Shown: piece by piece, positions 33,525 to 42,600 of the stretch
Position numbering within the stretch: the first letter of the stretch is position 1
Layout of the letters: every line of letters starts with the position of its first letter
DNA from: JADLHS01 sp044225555
GTDB taxonomy: Bacteria > Verrucomicrobiota > Verrucomicrobiia > Limisphaerales > JADLHS01
Reading direction: 5' to 3'
Assembly (NCBI GenBank): GCA_044225555.1
Contig: JBGAIM010000008.1
Span: 253,634 to 317,633, forward strand
DNA length: 64,000 nucleotides
The notes under the pieces: model-generated
Seen by the model: only the letters and a program-made list of their open reading frames with translations
Told to the model about the DNA's origin: nothing
Databases searched by the model: none
Made by a program: the position numbers and the translations under genes

Positions 33525-33579
33525 CAGTCTTTCAACGGAAGCAGTTGATATTGCTTGAGTTGCTGTAGGTCTGGTGGGT

Positions 33580-33601
33580 GGTTTGCCAGCGGGTTTGCCA
33601 G
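33580..33601 (+). repeat. Tandem GGTTTGCCAG repeats before the integrase
   Basis: The ten-base word GGTTTGCCAG occurs at 33580-33589 and again at 33592-33601, about 90 bases before the tyrosine recombinase gene. Short direct repeats next to an integrase gene can be recombinase arm-binding sites or part of an att site. No second copy of an attachment core was located, so this is only a candidate. Confidence 0.35.
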
Positions 33602-33687
33602 TTTTTTACTACCAGAGCAAACCCCGCTGCTACTCGCTAACACGAGGGGAGCCAGTCGGTTTAGCCTCATAACAGAGAAGACATGTT

Positions 33688-34857
33688 ATGAAGCAACAGT
33701 TCAAACTATACCGCCGCAAAAACGGTCGCTACTACGCCGAGAACACCACCACCGGAAAACAATCCTCACTCGGGACACGCGACAAGGCCGAAGCCAATCG
33801 GCTGTTGCACGCCCGGAATGAAGCGGCTTATCAGCCCGCGTTCAACAAACAAATGGCCAAGACTTACTTGGCCGCTGGCGATCCCCGCGCCAACACGCGC
33901 ACCTGGCAGGACGTGATGGACTATCTGCTGCAATCTAAAGAAGGACGCAGCCAGACGACCCGCGAACGCTACGAGAGCGCCATCAAAGACCCGGGGTTCA
34001 ATCCGATTCGCAGTCTCCCACTCATTCACACAACAGCAGAGACGCTTTACAAAGTCTTGAAGGATTCCGGGAAGCCTTGCACGAATATGTTCCTGCACCG
34101 CTTTCACAGCTTCGCGCTCAAGCTAGGCTGGCTGGCGTGGCCGATCATCGGCTACAACCAATGGCCCAAGCTCCGCTTCAAAGAACGGCGCGGCGTCACC
34201 TTGGAAGAACATCAGTTATTGGTGAACGCGGAAAAGAACGCGGAACGCCACGCCTTCCTTGAACTGCTCTGGCACGTCGGCGCGGCACAGTTTGATTTAG
34301 TGAACTTGCAAGCCGAAGACGTGGACTGGAACAACCGCACCCTCAGCTATAATCGTCAGAAGACCGGACGCCTTTGCACGTTGCGCTTTGGTGATGAAGT
34401 TGCTGAGATTCTGAGACGCTTGCCGACCAGCGGGCCGCTGTTTCCCAAGTACTCGACACTTTCGTCCGCTGACCGGGCGACGCGGTTTGCCGAGCGTGTC
34501 GAACGGCTAGGAATCAGGAAGCGTAGTGAGGAAGCAGGGATTCCGTCTATCTGTCTGCACTCCTATCGCTACTCATGGGCAGAACGCGCCCGGGCTGCCG
34601 GTTATCCCGAACGCTACGCGCAGGAAACGCTGGGGCATCAAAGCTCAACTTTCACCCGCTTTTACTCCAAGCGGGCTAGTGTCGAGTTGCCGCCGTTGGA
34701 GCAATACGAGAAACGAAACACTCCAAGTGCGCCGCAGCCGTCCACGCCAGCGTTGAACATTATTCCGCTGCCCGCGCCAGAAACGGCAGCAACGGTGACA
34801 GACACGACCGCGAACGAACCAGCCGCGCGACCGGCCCAAATACAGGAGGTGGTATGA
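33688..34857 (+). CDS. Tyrosine recombinase / phage-type integrase, altered active site
   Basis: A 389-residue recombinase. An Arm-like N-terminus (KLYRRKNGRYYAENTTTGKQ) and a SAM-like core-binding domain (about 75-165) precede the catalytic domain (about 170-340). Visible catalytic positions are the beta-hairpin lysine in YNRQKTGRLCTL, H-x-x-R in CLHSYRYSWAERA, the second His in LGHQSSTFTRF, and the nucleophile Tyr in RFYSKR. The first arginine, normally in a TG-R--E motif, is not present: the equivalent place reads HVGAAQFDLVNLQAEDVDW. Activity is therefore uncertain. It is the first gene of the accessory block and overlaps the next gene by 4 bases. Confidence 0.85.
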   Translation: MKQQFKLYRRKNGRYYAENTTTGKQSSLGTRDKAEANRLLHARNEAAYQPAFNKQMAKTYLAAGDPRANTRTWQDVMDYLLQSKEGRSQTTRERYESAIKDPGFNPIRSLPLIHTTAETLYKVLKDSGKPCTNMFLHRFHSFALKLGWLAWPIIGYNQWPKLRFKERRGVTLEEHQLLVNAEKNAERHAFLELLWHVGAAQFDLVNLQAEDVDWNNRTLSYNRQKTGRLCTLRFGDEVAEILRRLPTSGPLFPKYSTLSSADRATRFAERVERLGIRKRSEEAGIPSICLHSYRYSWAERARAAGYPERYAQETLGHQSSTFTRFYSKRASVELPPLEQYEKRNTPSAPQPSTPALNIIPLPAPETAATVTDTTANEPAARPAQIQEVV

Positions 34858-35147
34858 ATCCGCATCCTGTTCATGCGCTCGATCCGGTATTTGAATTCCT
34901 CGACGGGATAATTCAAGACCACGGTGATGTGTTGTTCACCGTGGCCTGCTATGCGGCCATCCCACTGTGCGCTTGGATACTCTTTGGCGGGTCGCGGCGG
35001 AAATCATCAGCGGGACAATCGCCCGCGCCTCGGATCATTGTGATTCATCAGCCCGCCGAACGCACTCCACCGGAGGAAACATTCGACCCATTTCCCCCGC
35101 CACGGGAGCCGGATTGGTCCGATGACGCTGACCGGCATTGGGATTGA
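34854..35147 (+). CDS. Small single-TM protein coupled to the integrase
   Basis: A 97-residue protein whose ATG overlaps the integrase stop (ATGA). It has one TM helix (VLFTVACYAAIPLCAWILFG) and a Pro/Asp/Glu-rich cytoplasmic tail (EETFDPFPPPREPDWSDDAD). I recognise no family. Translational coupling to the recombinase suggests it belongs to the same mobile unit. Confidence 0.6.
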   Translation: MNPHPVHALDPVFEFLDGIIQDHGDVLFTVACYAAIPLCAWILFGGSRRKSSAGQSPAPRIIVIHQPAERTPPEETFDPFPPPREPDWSDDADRHWD

Positions 35148-35538
35148 ACGGGGTTGCAGATTTAGCGGCGCAAATCCCACGGCGCAGACGGGCGTAGTCA
35201 AGCCAGACCGCAGAAAGGCTTGATTGCGCCCGTACGTTGCACACTGGAAGCGCCGCCTGGGCTTCGCGCCAGCCCAGTCCCGCGCCAAAGGGCTTGAGCC
35301 CTCTGGACACCCGTTCTCCGCTCGCGCTGGCTGGTCCGCTACCGCGCCCTTTCCGATGGCCCGGAAAGGAAATGGTCGGTTTTGGTTTTGGTTCGGCGCG
35401 GGGGTGGCACACTATCACGACAACAAGACTAGGTTTTCCGCTGGTCGTTTCATGCCGCGCGACTATTCCACCAAATATTTTGGACGGGCCAAAATCACGA
35501 TTCTAACGCCATGTTGCCCGCTCAGTTGTTTGCTCCCA
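35148..35538. other. Intergenic after the integrase pair
   Basis: About 390 bases between two convergent genes. Open frames here have no plausible start sites or family resemblance. I see no clear terminator or repeat. Confidence 0.4.
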
Positions 35539-35982
35539 TCACGCGCCCGAAGGTTGTTGCGGTCCCTTTTTGCCCGGAGCTGAAAGCGATGCGCGGTGGT
35601 TTTCCGATGGTTGCGTCTGCCCCTTGCGGCTGTTTTTATCTCGCCAGTATTCGATGATCGCATCCGACGCCCGGATGAACCATTTCTCATCCCGCCGTAA
35701 ATCATCCAGCGTCGCCGTCAGGAAAAATTTCTGCCCGTTGTGGGCCGGATGACCGAGTGGGCGCAGTAGTCCGCGCGCGATGAGAATGGGAATATCTTTC
35801 TCGCCAAATCCCAGCAGCCACGCCGCCTGTTGCATCGTCACCCGCGCCGGTCTGAGTAACAGGCTCAAAAACTCTTTCACTTCTTGCTTCATCGGCTCCT
35901 CCAAAGGCAACTCTGGTAATTCCTCCGCCTCAGCTTTTGTGCTGGTGCTGGGCCCATCTGATTTCGTGGCATCGTCTGGCAC
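35539..35982 (-). CDS. MerR/excisionase-like HTH protein
   Basis: A 147-residue protein. An acidic N-terminus is followed at about residues 35-115 by a winged-helix style unit: VTMQQAAWLLGFGEKDIPIL, IARGLLRPLGHPAHNGQKFF, then LTATLDDLRRDEKWFIRASD. That pattern (choose a helix, read a Gly, then a short wing) resembles HTH_17/excisionase-type DNA-binding domains. The C-terminus is basic and disordered. It is convergent with the integrase gene and could be an excision or regulatory factor of the element; this is inference. Confidence 0.6.
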   Translation of the reverse strand: MPDDATKSDGPSTSTKAEAEELPELPLEEPMKQEVKEFLSLLLRPARVTMQQAAWLLGFGEKDIPILIARGLLRPLGHPAHNGQKFFLTATLDDLRRDEKWFIRASDAIIEYWRDKNSRKGQTQPSENHRASLSAPGKKGPQQPSGA

Positions 35983-36527
35983 GCAATTCGTTTTCCATCT
36001 TTCGCGAACGCCATTCTAACTCACAGCCGGCGGCGGTTTGTGTAGGTGATTACACAAAATCTCGCTCCGCTTTCAGGCCGCCCTGTCTCCCGCTGGCTTT
36101 GGGATTCTCAGTCGGCCATCCAAAACGCCTGCCTTCATTCCAAAACCAGTCTAGCCGGAACCGAAATTTGAGTTGCGCGATAATCACACAACTTTTCAGC
36201 CAGCTTTTCAGACTTCATTTCGTTCGCATTCACTCTTTCAGACAGTATGCCCGAGCCAAAGCATTCTGAGGTGTATCACATACACAAAATTACGTGTCCA
36301 CGAAGGAGAAGCCTATCAGCGCGAGGCCATTCCTTTGTGCCCGATGGGCACAAAGTTGCTTATGCGATATTTGCAGCGCCCATTTCCAGAGCCACACTCC
36401 ATTGCGCCGTTGTCCGGTCACTTCACATCCGACTCACTCTGTTCTGCTACGGCTTTGGCAATGCGCGTTCAGTGCGCCACAACCTCTGCTTTTGAACCCG
36501 AATCCGAATTGACTGTCTGTAATTTAG
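35983..36527. other. Intergenic, no supported gene
   Basis: About 545 bases of lower GC than the flagellar region. Several overlapping open frames on the plus strand (36173-36512) lack starts with ribosome sites and look like composition effects. I see no RNA gene, array or strong repeat here. Confidence 0.4.
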
Positions 36528-36764
36528 ATGAATTGCGGGGATCATTCAGCGTGCCCATTGTGTGGGCAGCCAAATCATTGCGCACTGGCCAATGGAGCTG
36601 CAAAAGATTGTTGGTGTCGGCATGTCCGGGTTCCCTTGTGGACCTTGATGCAAATTCCATCGGATCAGATTGGCAAGGGTTGCATCTGTCAACATTGCGC
36701 GACAGCCCCGCTGCAAAAAGCTTTCGCCCGTGCAGTTTCGCCACGTCCTAATGCAGTTCCGTGA
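36528..36764 (+). CDS. Cysteine-rich CWC-family protein
   Basis: A 78-residue protein with the cysteine layout of the Cys-rich CWC family: CPLCGQPNHCALANGAAKDC, then WCRHVRVPLWTLMQIP and KGCICQHC. The paired CxxC-type knuckles suggest zinc binding. The family is small and widespread and has no established function that I can name. It is followed by about 100 bases before the SANT-repeat gene on the same strand. Confidence 0.7.
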   Translation: MNCGDHSACPLCGQPNHCALANGAAKDCWCRHVRVPLWTLMQIPSDQIGKGCICQHCATAPLQKAFARAVSPRPNAVP

Positions 36765-36865
36765 GCGAGCTTCAGTCCCCTTCGGACCAAAGACTTGGCA
36801 TCCAATTTAGCGAAAGACGACTGGTCAGACGAACCCGGTTATGTTTTTCTGAATTGGAGCCCTTC

Positions 36866-37585
36866 ATGACCGGACGATCTGCCAACCATGCCCGCACCTA
36901 CCTCGCCTCGAAAACTGAGCGTGAGCGCCGCCGCATCGTCCAGCGGCGTTGCATTCGCCCACAAGGCGGCAAACGCGGCCGCTTCCTGAAAGCCAGTCGT
37001 TATTGGCAGGAATGGGAAATCAAGGTTCTTGGGAAGGTGCCGGATCGGGAAGCCGCGCGGAAAACCGGTCGCACGCTGTCAGCGGTTTCAACAAAACGCG
37101 TTGAGTTAAAAATCCCTGCCATCCGCACCAAAGTGCTCCCGTGGACGCCAAAACAAATCGCGTTACTGGGCCAGCTTCCAGACAAAGAGGCGGCGCGCTT
37201 GATTGGCTGCTATTACTCCAATGTGGCGCGGAAACGATTGGAACTGGGAATTCCCTATACGGCGCAACAAATCCGTTACTGGACCAAGGCCGAAGACCGG
37301 ATGCTCGGCACGAGGCCGGATGCCGACTTGGTTCGCCGGTTGAAGCGCAGCCGCCAAGCCGTCATGGGGCGGCGGTTCAAACTGGGGATTCCCGCCGCCC
37401 CCAATCCCAAATTCCGCCCGTGGACGAACAAGGAAATCAAGATGCTTGGAAAGTATCCCGACAAAGAAGTGGCCCGACGATTGGGGCGCACGCCGCTCTC
37501 CGTGGAGATGAAGCGGCTCAAATTGAGGATTTACAGAACGGCAATTATGAGAGTGGCTCGGACTTATGAGCGAGCAAACCCTTAG
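36866..37585 (+). CDS. Protein of tandem Myb/SANT-like DNA-binding repeats
   Basis: A 239-residue protein from the ATG at 36866, chosen because GGAG lies 6 bases upstream; the frame is open back to 36761. After a basic N-terminus it consists of about four units of 45-50 residues of the form W-x-EE/KE-x-x-x-LG-x-x-PD-x-EAAR-x-x-GR, then a KR-x-x-L-x-I segment. Examples are EIKVLGKVPDREAARKTGRT, QIALLGQLPDKEAARLIGCY and EIKMLGKYPDKEVARRLGRT. Each unit looks like a three-helix Myb/SANT-type fold, so the protein probably binds DNA with several modules. The stop overlaps the end of the convergent XRE gene. Confidence 0.7.
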   Translation: MTGRSANHARTYLASKTERERRRIVQRRCIRPQGGKRGRFLKASRYWQEWEIKVLGKVPDREAARKTGRTLSAVSTKRVELKIPAIRTKVLPWTPKQIALLGQLPDKEAARLIGCYYSNVARKRLELGIPYTAQQIRYWTKAEDRMLGTRPDADLVRRLKRSRQAVMGRRFKLGIPAAPNPKFRPWTNKEIKMLGKYPDKEVARRLGRTPLSVEMKRLKLRIYRTAIMRVARTYERANP

Positions 37586-37872
37586 CTGTTCCGGGGAATT
37601 TGCCCGCGTGAAAGTTTGACCCGATATAACGGATAAAGCTCTTTGAACTTTCCTCGCAGATTTCGAGGGAACAAATCTTCCAATTTTGCCCCCAAAATCT
37701 TTGCCAAGATAAAAAGCTCCAAGTCAGGAACACGGCGCTGTTGATTTTCCAGGCTGGTCACGGACTCCCGGCTGGTATCCCAGCCTGATAATTGCAGTTT
37801 GATCGCCAACTCGCCTTGGGTCCAACCGCGCACCCGCCGCAATTTGCGCACTTGCGGACCGACCACATTCAA
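37582..37872 (-). CDS. XRE-family (HTH_3) transcriptional regulator
   Basis: A 96-residue protein with a TTG start. A helix-turn-helix covers residues 5-60: VRKLRRVRGWTQGELAIKLQ, then SGWDTSRESVTSLENQQRRV and PDLELFILAKILGAKLEDLF. This is the Cro/C1-type fold. The basic C-terminus has no recognised domain. It is divergent from the LamG gene with about 125 bases between them, so it may regulate that gene or itself. Confidence 0.82.
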   Translation of the reverse strand: MNVVGPQVRKLRRVRGWTQGELAIKLQLSGWDTSRESVTSLENQQRRVPDLELFILAKILGAKLEDLFPRNLRGKFKELYPLYRVKLSRGQIPRNS

Positions 37873-37998
37873 ATGAGCAACCGGTTTTTTGATGGTGGCA
37901 GACTAGCAACCGCGCTTCTTTGGAATGTAAGCTTTGCCAACCATTGACAAAATGTGCTTGCGCTTGTTGGAAAGCGGCGTATCAAGGACGCGGGTAAA

Positions 37999-39591
37999 AT
38001 GAAAACACCACTTCGTCGGAAGAAATGGCTCCCGGGAATTTCGCTTCATCTGTTCATTGCCTCGGCAATCTTATTCCTGTGGGCGACCACCACCAGCACC
38101 GCCAAACCACGGCCGTTAGCTCCACCGTGGCCGGAATTCGGCCTCATCCACCGGGAAGGGTTTGATCAGCCCTACAAATTTCCAACCAATCAAACGATTG
38201 ATGCTTCGATTTGGACGGAAAGCTGGACGGGGTGGAGCATGAATCGGCAAGGCACGACGGTAACGCCCTGGATGGTGCCTATGGTGGTCTCGAACTCCTT
38301 CCGCGTCGAACCGGAACACGGTGCTATACGCTTCTGGTATCGGCCTGACCATGCCAGCGGTACAGGCAGCGGAACAATCGCGACGTTGTTGGAACTCACT
38401 GCCAGCAATGGCAAGGCCAGCGAAGTCTGGTGGTCATTGGTGCTTTCACCCAAAGGCGATGAGGTTCACTTGATTTGCCAGACAGAGAGCGGGCCGGAGT
38501 CATGTTTGAGTGCTGCGGTAAATTGGGAAGCGGGAAACTGGCACATGCTCACGATTGGGTTCACTCCGACCAACAGCGCTCTTTTTGTTGACGACCAGCT
38601 TTCTGCAGTCGGCGCAGGACTGGTCACTATTCCGAAGGAAGCCGCGCCATATACCAGTCTTATCGTCGGCAGCACAGTTGCCGGTTTGCTCCCGGCGCAA
38701 GGACAGATTGAAGAATTCTGCATTTTCTCCGGACGCAAAAAGATGCAGCAAATCATGGGTAACATTTTCGGCCTGAGCGTGGATTGGGAAATTGGCCTCT
38801 ATTATGCCTCCCTCAGCAAAACCGCCGCGCTTGGGCCAATCTCTGACGAAGAAATCGCGGCCCGGGCCGCGCGGGCGGCGCAACGGAAGGCGGAACGTGA
38901 AGCCTTGGGAATCGCCGAAGAACTCGGTGGTGGAATGCAGATGATGCTGATGAGTGGGCCGACCGCAACCTGCGTGACCAATTCGCCGCTTTACATCACC
39001 AACACGGTTGCGTGGTTTGACACGAATACGCTGTGGACCGTGCAGTTTGACGTGCAGGGGACGAATGTGCTGGGGGCGACAGGCGGGCCGGTGGATATTT
39101 TCTGCTCGACGAATCTTGGCGGGACGAATTGGCTTTATTTGGAACGAGGGCCATCCTGTGCAACTTATCAATATACCAACCAATTTTCCGATGGGGCTTT
39201 CTATATTCTGGGAGATGGGATGATTGACCCGGATGGTGACGGCATGAGCACGGCCTACGAACGGCTGGTCTCGCATACCGACCCGTTGGTTTGGAATTTT
39301 CTGGATACAGACGGCGACGGCTTGTCCGATGCGTGGGAATTGGCTAATGGCTACAACCCGACCAAGGCGGACACCGACGGGAACGGGATCCCGGATGGCT
39401 ACGAGGATAAGGACGGCGACGGGTTGGCGAATCTGATGGAAACGGCCTTTGTCGGCAATCCGAGTGTGTTCAATCTCAACTGGCGGCAGGACGGTGACGG
39501 CGATGGCGTTCCTGACAGCGTTGATTCCAGTCCGGGCACGACGGACACACCACCATTTGTGACCACCTTCGACAAGTGCCCGCTGCCATAG
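37999..39591 (+). CDS. Secreted LamG-domain protein with calcium-binding repeats
   Basis: About 530 residues from ATG 37999. A signal peptide (ISLHLFIASAILFLWATTT) is followed by a concanavalin-like LamG domain (about 60-260: EHGAIRFWYRPDHASGTGSG, then NWEAGNWHMLTIGFTPTNSA). The C-terminal 130 residues carry thrombospondin-3-like Ca2+ repeats: DPDGDGMSTAYE, DTDGDGLSDAWELANGYNP, DTDGNGIPDGYEDKDGDG and DGDGDGVPDSVDSSPG. It is probably an extracellular adhesion or glycan-binding protein. The RHS gene starts 32 bases later on the same strand, so the two are probably one transcript and may act together at the surface. Confidence 0.8.
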   Translation: MKTPLRRKKWLPGISLHLFIASAILFLWATTTSTAKPRPLAPPWPEFGLIHREGFDQPYKFPTNQTIDASIWTESWTGWSMNRQGTTVTPWMVPMVVSNSFRVEPEHGAIRFWYRPDHASGTGSGTIATLLELTASNGKASEVWWSLVLSPKGDEVHLICQTESGPESCLSAAVNWEAGNWHMLTIGFTPTNSALFVDDQLSAVGAGLVTIPKEAAPYTSLIVGSTVAGLLPAQGQIEEFCIFSGRKKMQQIMGNIFGLSVDWEIGLYYASLSKTAALGPISDEEIAARAARAAQRKAEREALGIAEELGGGMQMMLMSGPTATCVTNSPLYITNTVAWFDTNTLWTVQFDVQGTNVLGATGGPVDIFCSTNLGGTNWLYLERGPSCATYQYTNQFSDGAFYILGDGMIDPDGDGMSTAYERLVSHTDPLVWNFLDTDGDGLSDAWELANGYNPTKADTDGNGIPDGYEDKDGDGLANLMETAFVGNPSVFNLNWRQDGDGDGVPDSVDSSPGTTDTPPFVTTFDKCPLP

Positions 39592-39623
39592 CAGTCGGCT
39601 CAACTTTTTTCGCAGACCTTTTT

Positions 39624-42600
39624 ATGAAATCTCTTTTTCTTGAGCGTTGTATTTCAACGGTGGCCGCAGTGGTTTTGCTGGCCGGTGGACAATTGGCTTT
39701 GGCGCAAGCGCCGGGCAACAACGGCGCGCCAAGCTCGCAAGTGCAAAGCGAGTCCGGGGCGCTGATCACGCAACGAGCCGAACACAAGACGGATTTGTTC
39801 ACGGGCAGCTTTGGTTACTCTGTGCCGATTGCTGGAGCGCCGGGCCGTAACGGCAGCGAGCCAGGATTGGCGCTCATGTATTCGTCCAGCGGTGACAATG
39901 GCTGGTGCGGTGTGGGATGGGCGTTGGAGGTGGGGTACATTGAGCGTAACACGAAAGATGGGTTTCCCATTTTGTACGATGCGTCTTCGCCACCGTTGCC
40001 AATCAAGCAATACGACTCGGCGAAAGGTTTTCTGCTCAATTTGTTCGGCAAGACGTTGAAACTGCTGAACAGTGGCGCAAACGAATATCGGGCCGAGACC
40101 GACACGAGTTTTCTCCGTTGCCAGTTCGACACGACGAACAACCGTTGGGATGTCTATGACAAGAGCGGGACGGTCTATCGCTTTGGTTACACTGCGCGGG
40201 TGCTCAATCCCAATTCCGGCTGGACGGCCAATTACACTGGCACCTTTCGCTGGGCGCTGGAAGAAATCATTACCGCAACTGGCGAGCGCACGACCGTCAC
40301 CTACCAAACCCATTCCACTTCTGATGTTGGGACGGCACGCGTGCTTTACCCGGACACGATTTCCTATAACGGGCACACCAACTGGAATGGCTACACGGCT
40401 AACCAAGCGCCGACGCACACGATTCAATTTGGGCTGCAACCGCGCACGGACACACGCATCTCGTATCGCTCGGGCTTTCGTGTCGTGCAAGATATGCGGC
40501 TGACCAACATTGTCTGTCAGGCCAACGGTCAGAACGTCCGTCGTTATGCGTTGGAATACGATTACTCGGCGGCCACGAAACGCTCCCGCCTCGTGCGCGT
40601 GCGCACCTTCGGCGCGGACAACTCATCGGAACTGCCGGTGCAATTGTTCCACTATCAGGACAAGCCGCTGACGTTTGCGCCCAAGGTAAAATGGAAGGAC
40701 CTTGCCGTGCCGACGCCCAGTATCAGCGAGCGCGATTCGGTTGGCAGCACCTATACCGATTTATTCGATCTGGATGGTGATGGCTTGCCGGATCGAGTGC
40801 GTTGGGATTCCGCCGTAACCCCGAATCGTTATTTAGTGCAACGGAACCTCGGATTGGCGGCGAACGGCACTGAGGGGGCGTTTGCACCCGCGGAATTTGC
40901 TTTCGGCCCGACTTCCTCGGGAAACTTTCCGGCTGGCGCGGCTTGGTCGGCGGGCAACTCCCTCCGCGTCCGCATCATGGACATCAACGGGGACGGCAGA
41001 CCTGATCGCCTCGGCGATGACTCCACTTACATGACCGCTGGCACGCCGCCTTACAATCATTTCGGCGTGCAACTCAACGCGGGGAACGGCTTCACCGCCG
41101 ATCAAAGCTGGCCGGTGGAAGTGCAAAGCAGCAGTTACTATTACGCGATTGATACTTTCACCGGAGACATCAATGCCGGTCGCGCCAGCTTGCTGGACAT
41201 CAATGGCGACGGCATCCCCGACCGCGTGATGATGGCGTTAAGTGCGCCGTGGAATTATTTTCACGTTCAGTTCGGCACCGGCACCGGCTTCGCCCCGATG
41301 CGCCGCTTCGGGCCGCTGACCAGCCAGGGCAAAACTTCCAGTCTCCTGTGGTCGGGGGTGGAAACCCCCTATATCCACATGGTGGACATCAATGGCGACG
41401 GGTTGGTGGATCGCGTGATGTTGCCGTTGGGGACCAACCCGAGTTTCCCCGACAACCCGGTGCAGGACGCCACGCTCAACAAGTTCGTGGTGGAGTTCAA
41501 CAACGGCTACGGCTTCGAGGCGCAGGATTGGACCGGCGTTTATGCGCAGTATTCCGGGCTGACGCCGCACTATGCGAACGTGCAAAAATTCCCGTGGGTG
41601 GGCCTGCTGGACCTCAACGGCGACGGCCTGCCCGACCGCGTAATGCCCAATGCGGCGGACAGCACCAAAACCACGTGGTTGCTCTTTCGCAACAACGGCT
41701 CGGGTTTCGACACCGTTTCCAACGTCGTCAGCGGCATAGACATTCAAAACGCCGTCAATGCGAACAATGAAAATTGGTTTGGCCTTTACGGGGTGGGCGA
41801 CCAAACCCGGATGCCGTATGTCAACGGCCATACCATCACCGCCATGCTGGACATGAACGGCGATGGGCTGCTGGATCGGGTGATGGCAGATTACCCTTAC
41901 GCCAACAACCCATTCAGCACGCCGTTCTATGGGCTGTGGGTGCAAACCAATTCCGGGCCATTCCCGGATTTGCTGAGTGCCGCCAGCAACGGCATTGGCG
42001 GCGTTCTCACCGTCGCCTACAAGCCTTCGACTGCGTGGGATAATCGGCAGGACTCGACGGATGTGAACTCGGGCAAGTTGCTGCCCTTCCCGGTGCAGAC
42101 TGTGGCCAGTGTCACGGAAAACGACGGGGTGAACACCAACCGCACGACGACCTATATTTACTCCGGTGGTTTTTATGATGGCAGCCGCCACGAGTTCGCG
42201 GGCTTTGCCAAGGTGACGGAAACGGACGCTTCCAATCGGCAGCAGGTTTATTTCTATCATCAAGGCGGCGGACAAGATCGGATGGCGCTCGGCGGTTATG
42301 CCGACGGCTCCACCAACAGCGCTCGATTCAATCAACCGAGCGGAATCGCTCGGGATGGCGCGGGTAATTTATACGTAGCGGACACCGCCAATCACGTCAT
42401 CCGCAAAATCACCCCTGCGGGCGTGGTCACGACCATTGCAGGAAGTCCAGGCCAGGCCGGTGTGACGAACGCCACCGGCACAGCGGCGCGGTTCAATCAC
42501 CCAACGGGCATCCTTTACACCGGTGGGTATCTTTATGTGGCCGATACTGACAATCATTCCATCCGCCTTATCAACCTTACTGGCAATCAGGTCACCACTT

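Noticed and set aside
36173..36512. Overlapping plus-strand open frames of 70-190 codons
   Set aside because: No ribosome sites, no recognisable motifs, and three frames are open at once, which suggests composition rather than coding.
39230..39560. Possible repeat array or satellite in the DGDG-coding segment
   Set aside because: It is explained by calcium-binding repeats at the protein level; the DNA repeats are imperfect and in frame.
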